A DNA stretch of 64,000 bases from Phocoena phocoena (GCF_963924675.1 NC_089219.1:146526288-146590287); one strand, 5' to 3'; numbered from the stretch's first letter, positions 24,531-37,087 are shown. Made by a program: numbers and translations. Notes: generated from the sequence alone by a model not told the origin.

Positions 24531-25452
24531 CTTGAAAAAAAAATCATGTTAATATCAAGCAAGTTTATTCATAAACTCTGATTAACAGAATGAATAATAT
24601 TTCTATTATTCTTTGATACTTAGCAAACAAAAGCATAGACAAAAAATATTTTCCCAGGTACCTTTATGAATTATAGAGCTAAAAAATTCAGCTATAGTCA
24701 TAGCACCCCACCATACCTATGTCACTCACATTTCTAAATAAATATTCCTATTTATTCTGAGCAGGGAAAGGAGAGATAAAATTAAAATGATAAATGATGC
24801 AAATAGACTTAAGCTACAAAATGACTAATGATCACGCACTGCTTTGTCATACTGGCAAACAAGCACACACACTTCCAATGAAAAATGTTCTCTTTGATTA
24901 TGGAAGACACTTAGATATATTTGCAAACATTATCTAATTTCCATTCATTCAAGTTAAAAGAGTTTAATGTAGCAACTTCTCAGATTTATATTATTTTGAC
25001 ACAATACTAGAAATTTAACAACTAGAAATAGCTTTTCTTTAAATAAAAAAGAGCAACAGCACCTGAACAATGTTGAAATAATACAGAATTTCTAAAAATT
25101 GGTTTTCATATCCAAAGGAATATAAATTTGAAAATAAAATCCTAATGTTAGAAAAATGAAACATTTAAAAATAAAACTGAAATTTTTTTCCTGAAATGAC
25201 ATATTTAATAACTCTATTAAACATATACTTAAGTCATAATAAATGTTAATTTATTACAATGAAATGACACATAATGATCATGCATTAGAATAGTAGAAAA
25301 TAAGACTATGTAAAATATACTTATTTAAAAATATTTTTAAAAATTAAAATTAGATTGGAAAACTTTTTTGTTTTTAATAATTAGGAAGTGTTTAACAATA
25401 GAATAAGTTTATCACTCAGGTATGAATCACAGTAAGAGCAAAATTACCATAC

Positions 25453-25614
25453 CATTTGCTGAATCCTGTGAAAGCTCTTCCCATGAAAACTAAAGGCTTG
25501 TTCAAATAGGACTTTATCTTCCACTGTCCACTCATCCGGAAAGGGAGTGAAATTAGGGAGATCAGCAAGGGACTTCTCAATGTTATGTTTATGCCAGAAC
25601 AACATGCCAAGTGC
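25453..25614 (-). CDS. RCOR3: RCOR3 coding exon 5 (residues 119-172, ELM2 end and SANT1)
   Basis: This 162-nt exon is phase 0 at both ends. It starts [20 protein letters not shown], the ELM2 C-terminal helix region, and runs into SANT1 at about residue 143 ([20 protein letters not shown]), whose tryptophan is residue 147. ELM2-SANT1 is the class I HDAC-docking module. The acceptor is TTTCAAAG and the donor ATG/GTATGG. Because it is symmetric, skipping would keep the frame but remove half of SANT1. Confidence 0.97.
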
Positions 25615-27239
25615 CTTTGAAGAGAAATCATTCCCCTTTGGTTTTAATGGACTTATGTTCCATCACACTTAAGAGAGTTAAACACAAATTAGGTTAAAAT
25701 CTTAAGCCTATGACTTCAACTGAAGATACACTCACAGTTTGGGGCTTTTAATCAGGGGTGCCCAGGTAGCAGACCTCATTTATTTATTTCTTTTAATCAG
25801 GGCCTCAGAACAGTAAATGTTCTTACATACCATATTTGCTGTAGAATCTAGAAAAAGTGAGCTGAGGAGAGTGGCTATAATTACTAAAGCAGGTTTGTAG
25901 GCTCATATCAAGACTTTCACTCACATTTATTCATTTGTCAATGTGTAGAGAAAAATATGCTAAAAGGAAAAATAACCTGTAAGTCAATACTTAAATGAAA
26001 CTATCAATTATAACACAAAACTAGAAGTGCTCAGTCAAGACTCAGTAGAGAAATATTTAGGTTTTAACCTGTTACAAGTGTATCATGGGCTAAATACTTC
26101 TAAGAAGTAAGAGTACCTCAACTGCAACTTTAACAATATTTTACCACATATATTTTTAAATGTTCTTTATTATCATAATATACACAAAGAATTATTATGA
26201 GGCATATTAATAACTTCAATGACTTTATTACCAAATCATAGGAAAGCCTGAAATGGATAATTTCTAACAATTCAACAACTTTCCCTTCTATTGTAAGTAA
26301 GCGGTAGGTCTTTATCTTTACTATAAGGTACAGAGTATCATTTAGGGGATAAAGATTTATTTTTTAAGAAGAGATACAGCAACTTTTTAAATAGTGAGTT
26401 TTAAATTTCTGTACTTTGGTAATACTCCTTGAAAATGAAAATGAAAATATGTATAGTCACATTTTGAAGGATTAACCTTCTCAAACAAATATTAAAAAGC
26501 AAGCCGAGGCTTAAAAACAAAATACGTAATCAAAGTCTTCAAAATCCACAGAATAGTTAACTACATTTAGATAAACATCTCAGCTTCACTGAAATGACTT
26601 TCTATTATTTAATCATGTTACTAACTATAAAGTTAGCTCTTAATAATCCAGGTTACAGAAAATTCACTTACTTTATATTAATTCTGATAAAGGTTGATTT
26701 TTTACTTAGTCAAAATGAAATTTAAGAATTTCTATTTCACTTTTACTTTTCCATGTTCTCCATTCCCTTATTACTAGGGATATATATATCTCCTTTTAAA
26801 GTTATCTAATTTTTTTTAAAGCCCTTTGTGAATGATTTCCTTCAAAATCTAAAAATCTTAATTATTTCTTTAAATTAAAAGTTTAACTTTTAGGACTTTT
26901 AGGTTAAAAAGTCAAAGAGAATTACCTCTACTTAAAAATATTTTCCCTTTTTCTTGAGCATCTGCTAGAGTAATCCTGAAGGCTTTCAGATACTTTAAGA
27001 ACTCAAAACAGATAAGAAACAGAGGTGTCGAGAGAAAAATGTTCAAGTCCTTGAGATAAATAATGTTTATAAAAGCAAAATCCTTGATGATGAAAGGTCA
27101 GACTTTGCTAGGACTTTTGTAGTAGCTATAAAGTTGGTTGAACTTATGCAGTTTCTTAAGACAGAAACTATCATGAGATGTTCTTTGGATTTGATAAATA
27201 CTGAGGCAAACTTTAATATTAAAATGTTTCTCTACATAC

Positions 27240-27292
27240 CTGTTCCACATTGTAGCCATGTTTCTCCTTTGCAATTGCAATATATTCATCCA
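27240..27292 (-). CDS. RCOR3: RCOR3 coding exon 4 (residues 101-118, ELM2)
   Basis: This 53-nt exon completes the split Leu codon and encodes LDEYIAIAKEKHGYNVEQ, the second half of ELM2. The acceptor is ATTACAG and the donor CAG/GTATGT. It ends in phase 0. The same peptide occurs almost unchanged in RCOR1, so paralogue assignment rests on the flanking exons. Confidence 0.96.
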
Positions 27293-28020
27293 CTGTAATG
27301 AAACAATGTTATATAATTAATTATTCTCATTTACTTCATTTGCCCGGTTGACTCTTTTTTTTTTTAACAAAGCAAAATTTAAAAACAATTACACTCTAGG
27401 GGTAAAAAAATAGCCAAAGTCATTTTCCATGAAATACTATAAAAAAGACTTTCACTTCTATGACCAGGATCAGAAGTTCACTTGGTTTAAAATTTTACTT
27501 AGTATGAGTTATCTCTGTGACCATACAGCATCTACTTATTAAATTCACTGACATTACTATAATTATTTTTGTATTAAAAAAAAACCAATCTGTGGTTAGC
27601 CAATAAAGCCTAATTACAGTATAAAATATTAGGTAACTTCTATTGCAGTCTTTATTTGAAGAGACAATTATTTAAGACCCCATCTCATGTTTAGAGTTTT
27701 CCCAAAGCTTTTACCTTCCCGTTTCTGATTACTGTATAAAGGATGGTTTATCTATAGTTTTGCCAGCTATACATAATTACAATTTATATATACTTCAGTA
27801 TTCCTAAAATTTTCTTCAGCTCTTCCGGCTAGCTATACAAAAGATGTTTGAATATTCCATTTTTCTTCATCCTCAATTATTGTAATCAAGCCAGTAGAGT
27901 TGTTTAAATAAGCAGTTTCTATGATGATATATATACTGGCTATTTCAAGGCTTCATTGCTAAGAAATCTGCCACTTCACATTCAGCAGGACTCAGTTTTA
28001 CGTGAAGTCCTTCTTGATCC

Positions 28021-28028
<8 letters not shown>

Positions 28029-28091
<63 letters not shown>

Positions 28092-28096
28092 TATAA
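28029..28096. repeat. (TA)n microsatellite
   Basis: About 30 uninterrupted TA units followed by 'cacatatatata'. It produces an artefactual IYIYIY reading frame. Likely polymorphic. Confidence 0.95.
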
Positions 28097-28109
28097 ATTC
28101 TTTAAGCAC

Positions 28110-28378
28110 ATTTTTGAGAAGCAGTGGTTGAGAATTCTAATCCTAGAACAGCTGGGCTACCTGGACTTGGTTCCCAGCCCTGTCACTTGTTTTTGGATTT
28201 TAGGCAATTAACTTGACCTTTTTGTACCTTAGTTTCCTCACTATAAATAGTGATAAAAATAGTACTATATTTAATACTATTCCTCCTAGGATTAAATGAG
28301 CTAATATATGTAAAGTGCTTGAAACAGCATCTGGCCCATTTTAAGTACTTTCTAAGAGTTTGCTGTTATTAATAGTAC
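28110..28378 (+). mobile_element. MIR SINE, nearly full length
   Basis: 'agaagcagtggttgagaatt', 'ttaggcaattaacttgacc', 'gtttcctcactataaatag', 'attaaatgagctaatatatg' follow the MIR consensus from tRNA-related head to 3' end. Confidence 0.85.
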
Positions 28379-28607
28379 AGTACAGTTTAATATATAAATA
28401 TGCTGCTATAACAATAATGCTGTTAAGATTAACTAATTTTTATGGATGTTATTATATCTCCCTAAGACTGGAAGCTTTTGATGAAGAAAATCCAAATATT
28501 ATATTCTATTTAGAACCCCTAGTACTTAAACATATGACAGGTCTAAACACATGCTGATTAACAAAAATGTCTCATAGTCCTATAAATAGAAGGCTGAACA
28601 ATACCAA

Positions 28608-28798
28608 TCACCCTGTGGCTCTCAGCCCTGGCTATGTATTAGAATCAGTAGGGGAGCTTTAAAAAAGTAAGTCCTGGCTCCACCCCCAAGATTTCTGATT
28701 TAATCAGTTTGAGGTAGAGGCCAGACATCAACAGAATTTTTTTTAAAGTTCCCCTAAGTGATTCCAAGCACAGCCAGGGATGAAAGTCACTACCCTGT
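28608..28798 (+). mobile_element. hAT-Charlie-type nonautonomous element
   Basis: Ends 'ctgtggctctcagccctggc' and 'agcacagccagggatgaaag' are near inverted repeats. Internal 'attagaatcagtaggggagctt' and 'ctccacccccaagatttctg' are typical of a common mammalian MER element of the Charlie group. Exact subfamily not assigned. Confidence 0.65.
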
Positions 28799-29956
28799 AC
28801 CTTCAGTTGGATATTCCACATGGACACACCACTACCAGGACATGTTGGCTTTCTGAATTTTGTTTTCCATTTTGCTAAGAAATGCACCATTGTATAAAAC
28901 AGTGCTAAAACAGCAAACGCCAATGACACCCTAATGCTCAGTTTGTGACTGAAAACCTCTGCCTATAATGAAGATTGAACCAAAAAACCTGATCGTCTCT
29001 TTCAGGTTTCTCAGTATACAAAATGTACAATTTTGTGTTTTCTGTTAAGAATACCTCAAGGGCATATAATTCCTAGGTTACCAGCTAGACTTTTTGCTGG
29101 TATTCTGAAGCTCTTAAATAGGAAGAATTATCAGGTATGCAAAACAATACCCCGTTTTCAATTTTTAGTTCTCTTACTGCATCAATAAGTATGACTTACT
29201 ATGCACATGATATATAGGACATCATTAATTTTCATGAAACTAAATAAACCATCATGGGACATCTTTAAGATTTAGTAAATATTTTTAAAAGACAAGCTTA
29301 TTTTACAGCCACTAGAATAGCTGTTCAGTGGTTTTTGTTTGTTTGTTTTAATAAATCAAATGATAACTGAATGGAGGGGTGGGGATCTTAGTTTTGTTAC
29401 CTGCACGTTTCCTATATCTGATGTGCCGCAAAGGATCAGGTCCGCTACATCACATTGAAGTCTAAAGCCACACCATGATTCAAGAAGTGCATGGTCAATG
29501 ATCCAGAAGGTCTCCGTCCAGAAATGGAGAGCACAAAGATGACCTGATTGATGGCTGCTGAAGTCAGTTCTTTCCCCTTTCCTCTTTAAAATGGTAATGA
29601 TAGTGGGCTCTTGGAAGTTTGAAGGCATTTCTTTACAGCTTCATATACTGAGGAATAGCCTGTGCAGATGTCTACATAGTAACTCCCTCCCCTGCTTGAG
29701 GATTTAAGCAGCAATGCCATCAGATCCTAGGTTTTTTCAGTCTTCCTGGGCCTGACACAAATTGGAATGATCAACCCACTATCTTTCAAAAGGAAAAACA
29801 TTCTAACATAACAAGCTCCATCAAAAAAACAAAACAAAACAAAGACAAACTGATTTCTTATGAGAATCTAAGAGACCCAAAAACAAATATAAGTTGCATT
29901 TTGAATTGGTTGATAGATTCCCTATTGACATAAACATTCAATTTAAGAAAACTTAC

Positions 29957-30034
29957 ATTTGGCATCTGGGATACTGTGATATGGAGACCATACAAGCATT
30001 CCTCCATTGTCTTTATCGGTGTACTTTGTAGCAC
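29957..30034 (-). CDS. RCOR3: RCOR3 coding exon 3 (residues 75-100, ELM2)
   Basis: This 78-nt exon has acceptor CCCCAG and donor AAAT/GTAAGT. It reads GATKYTDKDNGGMLVWSPYH and then SIPDAK, the ELM2 core; GMLVWSP is invariant in CoREST proteins. Phase is 1 in and 1 out. It follows the longest intron after the promoter (8.4 kb), which carries an inverted SINE pair and a Tigger element. Confidence 0.96.
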
Positions 30035-30680
30035 CTGGGGAAAAAATTAATTATTTTGAATATGATGAACTTTACATTCAAAATAAGTATAAACAAAGTA
30101 AGTTTTATTTCGATTTTAGTACAGTACCTGCAAAAGAGGACAAAGAAACAAAGTACAGGAAAACAAAGGAAGGAAAACAGATATACACTAAATATAGTAA
30201 ATATACCACTTATAGATACCAACGAAATTTCACAAACACTGAAGCTTACCCTCTTTAAATTAAAAAGAAAGACTTTATTAAGTACATTTTATATCCCTAC
30301 TTCTTAACGGGTAGTAAATCTGATTTAACCTTCTATACGTTACTTAGGAGTCATTAAAAACTCTGGCTTTAAAACTAGAGCAAATACCTCAGGTGATGAG
30401 TTAATTGTTTTGCCCATATCTAAATGGGCCAAGATTATTATAATTTTTAAATACCTGTATATGCTTTTTATGGTTTTTATTTAATCTTGTTCTCCTTGCT
30501 AGGAATCTGCCAGTTATTCCTTTTTAGAGTTAATTTCATTTATTACTTTTTATATTTATAAAAGTTTGTACTCTGTGTAAGAGGAAAACAAAGTCAAACC
30601 ATGGAAAAGTTAATAATGCTATTTCTCCTTAATGTAATCTGAGTCTACCTCTAATCTAGAAGCATACTACTGCTGTTTCT

Positions 30681-30895
30681 AATTTTTTTTTTTTTTTTTT
30701 TTTTTGCGGTACGGGGGCTTCTCACTGTCGTGGCCTCTCCCATTGCAGAGCACAGGCTCCGGACGCGCATGCTCAGCGGCTATGGCTCACGGGTCCAGCC
30801 GCTCCGCAGCATGTGGGATCCTCCCGCACCGAGGCACGAACCCGTGCCCCCTGCATTGGCAGGCGTACTCTCAACCATTGCGCCACCAGGGAAAC
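30681..30895 (-). mobile_element. CHR SINE, GC-rich subfamily
   Basis: Poly-T then GCGGTACGGGGGCTTCTCAC, ending CGCCACCAGGGAAAC. The duplication CTGCTGTTTCT is at 30670-30680 and 30896-30906. Confidence 0.9.
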
Positions 30896-30988
30896 CTGCT
30901 GTTTCTCATTTATTTCTAATCTGTTATAATCTAAAAAGTCAGAAAAATCAAGCTCTATTGAAACTGATTTAAGTTAAGAATAGACAGA

Positions 30989-31316
30989 GGGGCTTCCCTT
31001 CTCTAGTGGCGCAGTGGTTGAGAATCTGCCTGCCAATGCAGGGGCCACAGGTTCGAGCCCTGGTCTGGGAAGATCCCACATGCCGCGGAGCGGCGGGGCC
31101 CGTGAGCCACACTACTGAGCCTGCGCGTCTGGAGCCCGTGCTCCACAACGGGAAGAGGCCATGATAGCGAGAGGCCCGCGCACCGCGATGAAGAGTTGCC
31201 CCCGCTCACCGCAACTAGAGAAAGCCCTCACACAGAAACGAAGACCCAACACAGCCAAAAATAAATATATATATTAATTAATTTATATATATAATAAGAT
31301 TTATTAAGAAATAAAA
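30989..31316 (+). mobile_element. CHR SINE, hybrid body
   Basis: Head GGGGCTTCCCTTCTCTAGTGG carries a short insertion. The body starts like the GC-rich subfamily (GCGGAGCGGCGGGGCCCGTG) and continues with the long-form tail (CTCACCGCAACTAGAGAAAG). The duplication AAGAATAGACAGA is at 30976-30988 and 31317-31329. Confidence 0.88.
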
Positions 31317-31468
31317 AAGAATAGACAGAATGAACGAAAGGCCTGACACAGCTATCCCAGAGCCAAGTCCATGCCAGTAGGTTCTGTCTTTAAATACTCG
31401 ATGGTCCTTTCCTGGCTTCTTCCTAGTTCTTAGGTGCATTCAAGTTAATTAAAACTATAAGCTGTTGA

Positions 31469-31553
31469 GGCCTCTCCCGTTACGGAGCACAAGCTCCGGA
31501 CGCGCAGGGTCAGCGGAGAGGCCCGTGAACCGCAAACAAAAACAAAAACAAAA
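31469..31553. mobile_element. CHR SINE 3' end with inverted 5' part (twin priming)
   Basis: 31469-31516 is the SINE 3' half in reverse orientation (GGCCTCTCCCGTTACGGAGC). 31515-31553 is the final piece in forward orientation (GAGAGGCCCGTGAACCGCAA, then (CAAAAA)n). The flanks match as direct repeats: AGCTGTTGA at 31460-31468 and 31561-31569. Confidence 0.8.
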
Positions 31554-32811
31554 AACTAAGAGCTGTTGATAGCCACCAGCAACTAATGCCTAGAATTCCA
31601 AAATTACTCACAGAAAACATTAATATAATTCTGAGGTTAAACTGTAATCATTTATAAAGTTATAAGATATTCAGAATAAAGAATATTCATTTCCAGGGGT
31701 AAAAGTAACTACTATTATACTCCCAATTACAGACTTTATCATGCAATAATTTAATGTCATTCAGCCGTTCTTTATTTTTGGAGAATAATAACACATCACT
31801 ACTGTATATTCAATCAACAAATTTTAGTTAGAGAATGACACACTGTTAGTGCAATATGAAGCTAAAATTGTTATGTGTGTTTTATTATAAGGAAAAATTA
31901 GGTATGGAGAAAAAAGTATTGAGAGAATACTATAAAAGTATTAGAAAAAAGCATAATTACAAAATAAACCTAAAAGCAAAACATATTGCATTTTGTCATA
32001 ACTATCTTTAATAAGAGGATAAAAATAGGAGCTGAGAATTTAAGAAAATGCAAGTTAGAAGTACATTATCTAAAAGTTATATTCAATAAAAATAAATTTT
32101 AAGCTATCTTTAAAAAACTTCTTTAAAAAATATTAAGATATATATTTAATTTTTAACCACATAAAATAAAAACACAAAAGCAAAATAGCTAAACCACTCA
32201 GTGGAAATAAAACAGACATCTAAGTTGATCAGAAGCCTTTATTTAAGTAATAAAATCTATTGCTATTTCTAGTGAGTATCCTAAACTTCAATCCTTTAGT
32301 ATGGGACTGATTCATTTTCACTACGGACTGTGACAAAGATAATTTAAATACTACTTAAAAGAACATGGAATGCAACAAAGAAAAGTCTTCCATTAAGTCT
32401 CAAGTCTTGATAGCATACATGCTTAATATTTAGACATATTTCCTTGCATCTGATTCTTGTATTACAGAAAATCTGAATTAAAATATTTTCATTAAATATC
32501 TCTTCTTAAACAGATATAAACTTTTTATTTTTTTTTTTGTATTCTTGCCCATGAAGAACAACAGTTAAGTTTCCTCAAAAATTCTTAGCACTGTAATTAA
32601 GGGCCCGATCTTCTGACAGAAACTGGCATCCAAATTGTGGGGACTAACAGCTCTTCTAATATGGGTGTATATATCTGGAGTATAGAGAATGCCTAATTAG
32701 GCATTTCACAATGTTCTTTCCCTGACTACTGACTTGAATTGGGCGCCACCATTTTCAATCATATATGTGTCCCACTAGGACCAAAAGATGACTGATGTTT
32801 ATAGGAAATGA

Positions 32812-33075
32812 GAGATAGCTTAGCATAATGGTTAAGAGTGTAACCACTTATAGAGCCAGACTCCAGGTTTGCATCCCAGCTCTGCCACTTCCTAGCTTTG
32901 TCACCTTGAGCAAATTTACTTAATCTGTCTCTGCGTCAGTTTAACCCATCTTTAAAAATAGGGATAATGAGAGCACCTTCTTCACAGAGTTGTTCAAAAA
33001 TGAAGTGAATTCATATATGTAAAGTACCTGGCATGTGGTAAGCACTACCTAAGACTTATGATTACTACTATATGC
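32812..33075 (+). mobile_element. MIR SINE, full length
   Basis: 'agcataatggttaagagtgt', 'ccagctctgccacttcctag', 'ctttgtcaccttgagcaaat' and 'gtacctggcatgtggtaagc' follow the MIR consensus throughout; one of the best preserved copies here. Confidence 0.9.
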
Positions 33076-34774
33076 TTACTGAAGACAGTTCTTTAAGTTC
33101 CCTTCTTTCTGTACTCTGGAAAGGCTTCTTCCTACCTATCAATCAAATAAAAATATAAATGTATAAAATCTCATGGGGCTCTAACTCAAACGGCTGATGA
33201 CCTCTCTTACCAACCCTTTGAAAATGAAACTGAATAGCTGAAATGACTTTTTTGTTTTACTGACAACTCAGACCTGATTCCTCTCCTATAAAAGAATAGG
33301 AGAAAGTAACTTGCATTATTAAAAACAATTTACCTCTCAGGATGATTTGCATTCAGTAAAGCTTTACCCTTTCCATCATAAAAGTTGAAGTCAACCAAAA
33401 TATTTAAAGGACACAAAAACACAATTTTTATTTTGCTTTTATCTATAACAATATTTAAGATTATACCTCAGAACTGTCTGATATTCAGAAATAATACTGA
33501 GAATCCAATTTGACTCAGCAGCAAAATAACCAAGGCCTTAGAAGTAGCCTATCTTCTGAATGGATCAAAAATAAACAAACCAAAACTTAGACAGCAAGTA
33601 ACCACAATTTTAAAAGACTATAGTAGCTCAACAGCTATGAAAATAAAATTATTGAGCAATCAGTTTTTTAAGTATTAAATGAAACAAAAGTTCAAGCCTT
33701 CTGAAAACTTTTAGATCTCCTTAACTGCAGTTGGTAAAATACATTTATGAGACCAATTTGGGGAAAACCAACAACAAAAGTATAATTTTGATTAGGATTT
33801 CTATACAATAGCAAGTTTCAAAGTAAGTACAAAAATATAAATCTTCTATTTCTTTTAAGATTTCCTTTAAGACATTCCAACTAAGGATTTTGATGGAAAT
33901 CATGGAACAAATATTCTATATAAAGAACTTAAATATTGAGATCAGTAAGACACTCCAAATATTTTTAAAATATACTTAATTCACCAATTTCAAACCAAGG
34001 TAAACAAAGACATTCCAAGCAGTACACAAGCATTAATAAGTTTTCTGGGAATCAATTTTCAGGACTTCAAACTTCTCTATGTTTTCTTTCCCAAGACAAT
34101 CTGCCTGAGAAATCACCTGCAGTCTAAGCTGTACACTTATTCTACTTCTGACCTCCTTCTTCACAAACACCCTTCCCTCACTTTAAAAAAAAAAAAAGGC
34201 AGGTCTCTCACCCATCCCAAATCTTACAAGAGTACACTGCCTAAAATTTAAAAACCTCTATGATGCCAAACGAACATCAGCAAAGCTCTCTTTTACTCAA
34301 GGCACCATGACTATTACAGTTTTAATTAATTGCACATTAATTATAATAACTCAAGCCAGAAGAGATTTAACACTTAGAACCTTATGTTCACAAGAATACA
34401 TACTATGACGGTAGAGAAATTGGATAGGTGATCAATAAAGCACTTTCAAGCACAAAAATGTATTATAAAATTCTGTGAGGAAAATGCATGGAAATGATTT
34501 CAAAAACAAAAGGAACAATGTTAGAAGACTGTTCATATATTTTATAAAATAGATACTACCACATTACTATCGCATTTACATTTAATTGGATGCATTTAAA
34601 ATAAGTATATAACAACTTTATTTCAAAGTGTTAACATTTTCAGTACACTGGAGATTACATTTTTCAACTAATAAACTCAGTGACAAATAACAGATGTCAA
34701 CTTAAAAATATGTGAATCTGTTTTTTCAAATATCTTCTACGAGTATGCAGGCAAAATATTTTGAATGCCACTGC

Positions 34775-34925
34775 TTTATATACATGAATTTTTACTTAAT
34801 CTTGTCATATAGTTAAGAGTATCTCCCTTTTACAAATGAGAAAACTAAGGCTTGGACACATCAGGTACCCGGTTCATCCAAGGTCACTACGCCACAGTGG
34901 CTAAAAGGCATATGATAAGAGGTAA
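34775..34925 (-). mobile_element. MIR fragment
   Basis: 'cttttacaaatgagaaaact', 'aaggcttggacacatcagg' and 'ggtcactacgccacagtgg' are the middle of a reverse-strand MIR. Confidence 0.6.
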
Positions 34926-35752
34926 GACTCTTAATCACCACACAAAACTGCTCCTCGTGACGTAAGCATAGTCAGTAGGCACTAAATAAAAGTTGGGGAG
35001 GGCCTAGCAAAGAATCAAAAGGAAGAGTCACCTAAAAAAGAATCAAAAATCCGCTTAGTAAATTTTTATAACGGCATTCTTAGCAATGGTCCATCAATTA
35101 ACATAAACTGTTCCAAATCTCCTAACTTCAGTAATTCCAATTTAAATATCAGTTCTTCTCATATTTTGTACAATACTCATTTTAATAATTCATTCTTTCT
35201 GTGCTTAATTTCTATCATCTCCTCCAATAAAAATGACCTCCACAAAAAAATCCTCTTTTAATTTTCCTACATTCTGATCATCATAATCTTGATACCTCAG
35301 GAATTTTTCTTCCAAACGACTTGGATGGCTATGGGTGGGCAACCTTCATGAAGACAGACTGAGTGGTTTATGAGACTAAATAGTATGAAGAAGAGAAAAG
35401 GAGGAGCTGACCATTTCTCAATTTCTATCATTAATTAATAAACATCTTTTCCTCTTTATCTCTTCCAAAGAAATATGTTTAAGTTCTCACCCAATGATAT
35501 TGATTGACGTGGAGTAAAAACTTCACACACCAACACAACATTTAGAATAAGATAGAGCAGTGGTACTATGTTGAATGGCATACAGGCTCAAAATTTCCTT
35601 GTAAAAGGTGTCTAATAATTGATAATCTACATTTGCTTGACAAGATTTGCCTATAACAACTATAGAAAAGCCCACCTAAGTTTAAATGATAACTGGTTTT
35701 AGCTGTGTCTTTGGGTTGAATATTCTGCAGATTATTAAGGAGAAAATGAATA

Positions 35753-36129
35753 CAGGCATAACTCGTTTTATTGTGCTTCACAGATATGTCCATCAAGTCT
35801 ATCAGCACCATTTTTCCAATAGCATTTGCTCATTTCATGTCTGTGTCACATTTTGGTAATTCTTGCAGTATTTCAAACTTTTTCATTATTATTACATTGT
35901 TACGGTGATCTGCAATCTTGGATGTTACTATTGCAGTAAATGGTTAGAATTTTTTAGCAATAAAGTACTTTTTAATTAAGGTATATACATTGCATTTTTA
36001 GACCTAATGCTATTGAACACTTTTATATGCACTGGGAAAACTATAATTCGTGTAACTTGCTTTACTGTGACATTTGCTTTATTGCAATGGTCTAGAACCA
36101 AACCTGCAATTATCTCTGAGGCATACTTG
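35753..36129 (+). mobile_element. Tigger1-like DNA transposon, internally deleted
   Basis: It starts CAGGCATAACTCGTTTTATT and ends GAGGCATACTTG, the reverse complement type of the same terminus, flanked by TA on both sides (35751-35752, 36130-36131), as for Tc1/mariner-class pogo elements. Left text 'tcacattttggtaattcttg' and right text 'agcaataaagtactttttaa' are the two ends of Tigger1. The transposase centre is missing. At 377 bp it is a nonautonomous derivative. Confidence 0.88.
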
Positions 36130-36248
36130 TAGATGAAATTAAAGAATATCATATTTGTCCTTATTCTAATAAAAAGTATCAACTATATAGTCCTAGTAAA
36201 TTATTGAGACTATAACTTTAAAAATTGTAATATTTGTGATTTTTCCCT

Positions 36249-36283
36249 CAAATATTCTACTTAGACAAATATTCTACTTAGAC
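36249..36283. repeat. Tandem duplication, 17-18 bp unit
   Basis: 'caaatattctacttaga' occurs twice in a row. A short replication-slippage duplication. Confidence 0.8.
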
Positions 36284-36689
36284 AAAATATAACGTAAATT
36301 GGATAATACAAATAGTGGCCATGTGAAACCACATACAAAGTATTCTGTACTTTCAATGAATTATTTTTCAAACTTTGAAATTTGTTCTAGTATTTGTTTG
36401 CTTGAAATTTTTTCCAAAAGTTGCTATAGTGATCAGGCTATGGCATGCATAAATTTGGTCTAGCATGAAGTCTGCGTCTTAAATACAAGATCCTTAATCA
36501 ACTTGTGTACAGCTGTCTATGAAATATAAACCTATCTAATGGGGCAAAAAGATAGGTATGCTTATTACTCTGCTGAGTTCTAATTTGGAAATAAGTTTAT
36601 TCTAGAAAAAACAGGATATCAATGAAAGCCCCAAATCAGAAAGGAATAAATGTATGCAGAATCATTCTTCACAATTATGAAATTTCATC

Positions 36690-36865
36690 TTCATTGAGTA
36701 ACTGCCATTTGTCCACTCACACAACCTTGGCAAGAATTCCCCTAAGTATTTTTGTTTCCATTTTACAGCTAGAGAAACTGAGGTTTAGGGAGGGCCAGTG
36801 ACTTGCTCAGGGCACAAACATAAGAGATGAGTGATTAATTCAGTCCGTCTTAAGCCAGAGCAAGC
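36690..36865 (-). mobile_element. MIR fragment
   Basis: 'tttccattttacagctagag', 'aaactgaggtttagggaggg' and 'acttgctcagggcaca' match the reverse-strand MIR core. Confidence 0.7.
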
Positions 36866-37001
36866 ACTTTCCAAATGTCAAGCTAAAACCTGAGGCGGCC
36901 CTGTAATGTGAAAGTGCCATTCACCTACTAGCTACGTTAATAAAGAAAATTAGTTTCACAACAGTTAAAACTATTTGAAGCCCTCCAGCACACACACTGA
37001 T

Positions 37002-37087
37002 AGCTTTTGAATAAAATGTATCAAAGCCATGTGATTTAGAAGGCAGCTTTTGAATAAAACGTATCAGAGCCATGTCATTTAGAAGGC
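37002..37087. repeat. Tandem duplication, 43-bp unit
   Basis: Units 37002-37044 and 37045-37087 both begin AGCTTTTGAATAAAA and end TTTAGAAGGC, with only a few differences. They sit 300 bp left of the CpG island. Confidence 0.88.

Larger units (their letters stand above)
24531..29956 (-). other. RCOR3 introns 5, 4 and 3 (around exons 5 and 4)
   Basis: Introns 5 (24531-25452) and 4 (25615-27239) are AT-rich, with no recognisable repeat or exon. Intron 3 (27293-29956) holds a (TA)n tract, a MIR and an hAT-like fragment; 29.35-29.8 kb is unassigned. Confidence 0.6.

Noticed and set aside
28002..28211. 69-codon ORF with IYIYIY run
   Set aside because: Translation of the (TA)n microsatellite.
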